Shown piece by piece: positions 61,322 through 64,000 of a stretch of 64,000 nucleotides of DNA. Numbering within the stretch: the first letter of the stretch is position 1; each line of letters opens with the position of its first letter. The notes below the pieces were generated by a model. It searched no databases. It saw only the letters and a list, made by a program, of their open reading frames with translations, and was not told the DNA's origin. The DNA lies in contig LVVQ01000002.1 in the NCBI GenBank assembly GCA_006954405.1, positions 186,001 through 250,000 of the forward strand. Reading direction: 5' to 3'. The position numbers were made by a program, and so were the translations under genes. The DNA is from Candidatus Methanarcanum hacksteinii. GTDB lineage: Archaea > Thermoplasmatota > Thermoplasmata > Methanomassiliicoccales > Methanomethylophilaceae.

Positions 61322-63643
61322 TCAAAGTTTGTTCCTAAGATTCCTGAGTTCATCAAGGATGATCTTCTGTTCCGTGGATGCGATCAGTTTCTTGGTCTTG
61401 ATGACCGTGTCAGGGTTGAGAGAGACGTAGTCTATGCCTTCCCTCACAAGGAATTCGGTGAATTCAGGATATACCGATGGTCCCTGTCCACAGATACCGA
61501 CGGTGACACCATTGGCGTGTGCTACTTTGATCAAGTGACTGATGGCCCTCTTGACAGCTTCGTTCCTCTCATCGAAGTATCCCATGCGTCCGAGGATATC
61601 CGAATCCCTGTCGGCACCCATGGTGAGCTGTGTGAGATCGTTGGAACCGATCGAGAATCCATCGCAGTATTTGGAGAACTCATCCGCCATGAAGATGTTG
61701 GCCGGGACCTCTGCCATGAAGTAGAGTTTGAAGTCCTTGCTTCTCTTGAGGCCGATCTCGTTCATCATCGCGGTGATCTCTTCGACCTCTTCGACGGTCC
61801 TGATGAATGGGAGCATGACACAGAGGTTCTTCATTCCCATCTCTGTCCTGACCTTCTTTATGGCCTTGAGTTCACAGATGAACGCATCCTTGTAGTCGGG
61901 TGAGACATACCTTGAGCAGCCTCTCCATCCGATCATCGGATTGTCCTCTGATGGTTCGTAGTCGGATCCGCCTTTCATATCGCGGTACTCATTAGTCTTG
62001 AAGTCGGATGTTCTGAGAACGACCTTCCTGGGGTAGAACGCACGGCAGACCTTGGAGATACCGTCCGCAAGCTTATCTATCATCTCATCGGAACGTCCCT
62101 CGGCTATCATGGCCATCGGGTGTTCTCCTACATAGTTGGTGAAGAGGAACTCGGATCTCATCAATCCAACTCCGTCGACAGGCAGTGCGGCCACTTCCTC
62201 GGCCTTGGTAGGGATGCTCATGTTGACCATCACGCCCGTACCTGTGATCGGCGCGGATTCAGCCATGACGACCTGCGTCGCTGCAGGTGTCGCATCGGAT
62301 GATCCCTTCTTAGCGAGGTCACCTTTGTACACAGTACCTGTGGTACCGTCCACGGTGATTACCTGACCGTTCTTCAGGATGTTGGTGGCGTTCGTAGTTC
62401 CTACGACGCACGGTGTACCTAATTCTCTGGAGATGATCGCGGCGTGACATGTCATTCCGCCCTCGTTCGTGACTATAGCGGCTGCTCTGCTCATCGCAGG
62501 GACCATATCGGGCATCGTCATCGTTGTGACGAGTACGTCTCCGTCCTTCACGACATCAAGGCTCATGGACATATCGAAGATGACGACCTTGCCTGATGCA
62601 AGACCAGGACTTGCTCCGAGTCCTGTCGTTATTATGTCCTCGCTTGCCGCTTCGGTCTCGATGGTCTCATTGGTAGCGGAATCTCCGACGGCTGTGATCG
62701 GTCTTGCTTGGACGATGTAGACTTTGTTGTCCTCGATGCACCATTCCATGTCCATCGGTTTGTCGTAGTGGATCTCGATCTGTCTTCCGATCTCTGCGAC
62801 CTCTGATACGCGACGGTCATCGATCTTCTGTAATTTCTGTTTCTCGTCAGGGATATCGACCTTGACGGTGTGTCCGTCCTTGGGGTCCTTGGTGTATTTC
62901 CATTTTTGAGTGGATATCCTCTTCTTCTTGACCTTCATGGTGTTCTTATCCACTTTGTACGTGTCGGGAGTGACCTCTCCTCCGACGATAGCTTCGCCGA
63001 GACCATATCCTGCTTCGATGACAATCTCCTTTACACCGCTGTTGGGATCGACTGTGAACATGATTCCCGATACTTCGGAGTTGACCATCTTCTGCACGAC
63101 GACAGCGAGTTTGACGTCTTCGTGTGCGAAACCCTGTTTCTCACGATATGCGATCGCTCTTGCAGTGAAGAGTGATGACCAACATTTCCTGACCTTGTCG
63201 AAGAGATCATCCTCTCCGTGTACATTGAGGTATGTCTCCTGCTGACCTGCGAATGATGCGTCAGGGAGGTCCTCGGCTGTTGCGGATGAACGCACGGCTA
63301 CGAATCCTTCCTTGCCTTTTCCGAAGAGTTTGTTGTAACTCTTGACGATGTCTTCTTTGAGATCCTTGGGGATCTCGCATGTTTCGAAGATGTCCCTTAT
63401 CCTCTCGGATGCCGCCGTGAGGCTATCGTCCGAACTTCTGTCGATGGATTTGAGTTCCTCATTGATCTTTTCGAAGAGGTTTGCTTTCTTTATGAAATAA
63501 TCATATGCGGATGTGGTGAGGACGAACGCATTGGGTACAGGGAAACCTGCCCTTGTGAGCTCTCCGAGGTTGGCTCCTTTGCCACCAACGATGGGTATGT
63601 CATTCACACACAATTCATTCACGTCGACTATCTTTCTGTCCAT
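61322..63643 (-). CDS. ppsA: Phosphoenolpyruvate synthase
   Basis: A 773-residue enzyme starting at ATG 63643 (MDRKIVDVNELCVND). The order is ATP-binding PPDK_N domain (GGKGANLGELTRAGFPVPNAF, then RSSATAEDLPDASFAGQQETYLN), the swivelling phosphohistidine domain (NEGGMTCHAAIISRELGTPCVVG, catalytic His) and the C-terminal PEP barrel (LMRSEFLF.., FSIGSNDLTQL..D, GICGQGPS). All essential motifs are present. It forms PEP from pyruvate and ATP with AMP release, the entry to gluconeogenesis in methanogens. A longer frame to 63703 lies in promoter DNA. Confidence 0.96.
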   Translation of the reverse strand: MDRKIVDVNELCVNDIPIVGGKGANLGELTRAGFPVPNAFVLTTSAYDYFIKKANLFEKINEELKSIDRSSDDSLTAASERIRDIFETCEIPKDLKEDIVKSYNKLFGKGKEGFVAVRSSATAEDLPDASFAGQQETYLNVHGEDDLFDKVRKCWSSLFTARAIAYREKQGFAHEDVKLAVVVQKMVNSEVSGIMFTVDPNSGVKEIVIEAGYGLGEAIVGGEVTPDTYKVDKNTMKVKKKRISTQKWKYTKDPKDGHTVKVDIPDEKQKLQKIDDRRVSEVAEIGRQIEIHYDKPMDMEWCIEDNKVYIVQARPITAVGDSATNETIETEAASEDIITTGLGASPGLASGKVVIFDMSMSLDVVKDGDVLVTTMTMPDMVPAMSRAAAIVTNEGGMTCHAAIISRELGTPCVVGTTNATNILKNGQVITVDGTTGTVYKGDLAKKGSSDATPAATQVVMAESAPITGTGVMVNMSIPTKAEEVAALPVDGVGLMRSEFLFTNYVGEHPMAMIAEGRSDEMIDKLADGISKVCRAFYPRKVVLRTSDFKTNEYRDMKGGSDYEPSEDNPMIGWRGCSRYVSPDYKDAFICELKAIKKVRTEMGMKNLCVMLPFIRTVEEVEEITAMMNEIGLKRSKDFKLYFMAEVPANIFMADEFSKYCDGFSIGSNDLTQLTMGADRDSDILGRMGYFDERNEAVKRAISHLIKVAHANGVTVGICGQGPSVYPEFTEFLVREGIDYVSLNPDTVIKTKKLIASTEQKIILDELRNLRNKL

Positions 63644-63967
63644 AGTATCGCCGGTACCGAGTCTTCGGGGCCCATCCGCCCTTGCTCTGAATAAACAAAT
63701 CATTTCTTGTTTAATAGTCTTTGGATGTCTTTTTAGTTTAAAATCAAATATATTTATTTTAAACTCAAATATAATTTATATATGCTGGCTATGTTATGAA
63801 TATATGTAATTTAGGAATTACTAAATTAAAGATTTGTTGATTCTATAATTGTTAGGTGGTTAACGTCAATTTGTTGTGGTTATCAAAGAATATTGACCAT
63901 GTGGTGATAAGTTTTGATCAACATGAAGTTCTTTCATGACAATACTTCGTTCCAATCAAGAGGTGTC
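63644..63967 (-). promoter_or_regulatory. ppsA promoter region with inverted repeat
   Basis: This 324-bp gap holds AGTTTAAAAT (63735-63744) and its exact reverse complement ATTTTAAACT (63756-63765) around AAATATATTTAT, about 90-120 bp upstream of the ppsA ATG. Several TATA-like runs and ATATAATTTATATAT follow. No gene was seen. The repeat is a candidate site for carbon-status control or for the divergent gene beyond. Confidence 0.5.
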
Positions 63968-64000
63968 ATGAAGGTATCTTTCATTGAGCTTCTCTGCGGA
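63968..64000 (+). CDS. Possible start of a plus-strand gene (partial)
   Basis: ATG 63968 follows GAGGTG closely and opens MKVSFIELLCG to the right edge. Only 11 codons are visible, so neither function nor reality can be judged. Confidence 0.25.
   Translation, partial: MKVSFIELLCG

Overview
The window reads as chromosomal DNA of a euryarchaeon. Visible evidence: both subunits of DNA topoisomerase VI, a class I lysyl-tRNA synthetase, Sec61-beta (SecG), ribosomal protein eL41, a DRG-type GTPase, leaderless-type TATA promoters and an intron-bearing tRNA-Trp. Gene content and style (short overlapping operons, TTG starts, Fec/Btu-type importers, NikR, TerC) fit Thermoplasmatota, probably a Methanomassiliicoccales methanogen; the order-level placement is inference.

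Positions 1-13,100 form a defence and mobile-element island. It holds a large SNF2-type helicase cut by the left edge, a degenerate zincin-like protein and a frameshifted remnant of a second copy of it, and between these two a KwaA/KwaB-like (Kiwa) pair of lower GC. Next come a frameshifted AlbA_2 ATPase fused to a tyrosine-recombinase remnant, then a complete Shango-type operon (TerB-domain protein, BrxD-like ATPase, Lhr-like helicase) led by an extra unknown gene.

Positions 13,100-22,800 are transport: a CDF exporter, a MATE exporter, an NCS2 purine permease, and a MarR regulator with an asymmetric heterodimeric ABC exporter whose promoter carries two near-identical operators around the TATA box; then an amidohydrolase and a membrane protein. 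Positions 22,900-23,400 hold tRNA-Arg, eL41 and tRNA-Trp; the tRNA-Trp intron is a box C/D guide RNA whose two guides fit positions 34 and 39 of its own tRNA.

Positions 23,500-28,500 are an amino-acid operon (ACT protein, homoserine dehydrogenase, citramalate-synthase-type enzyme, ACT protein, PFL/UPF0210), suggesting threonine and isoleucine precursor supply. Positions 28,500-32,700 hold a hydantoinase/oxoprolinase-like ATPase with an unusual N-terminal domain, two small partners and a promoter with a 10-bp motif repeated three times at exactly 31 bp, then a DUF3800 protein and an orphan coding fragment. Positions 32,700-36,200 are NAD genes: a nitrilase divergent from nadE, then pncB, with tRNA-Ser and tRNA-Glu.

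Positions 36,200-49,600 hold TerC, a ZIP transporter divergent from NikR across a palindrome, a long acidic repeat protein, a cation/proton antiporter, SecG, LysRS, topoisomerase VI (B and A subunits in one operon) and a zinc-ribbon membrane protein. Positions 49,600-64,000 hold the DRG GTPase, HisRS, RNase HI with aspartate decarboxylase, two complete metal-chelate/cobamide-type ABC importers with a shared promoter motif, a CBS-ParB protein, a bile-acid:Na+ symporter family protein and phosphoenolpyruvate synthase. No CRISPR array, rRNA or intact transposase was seen.
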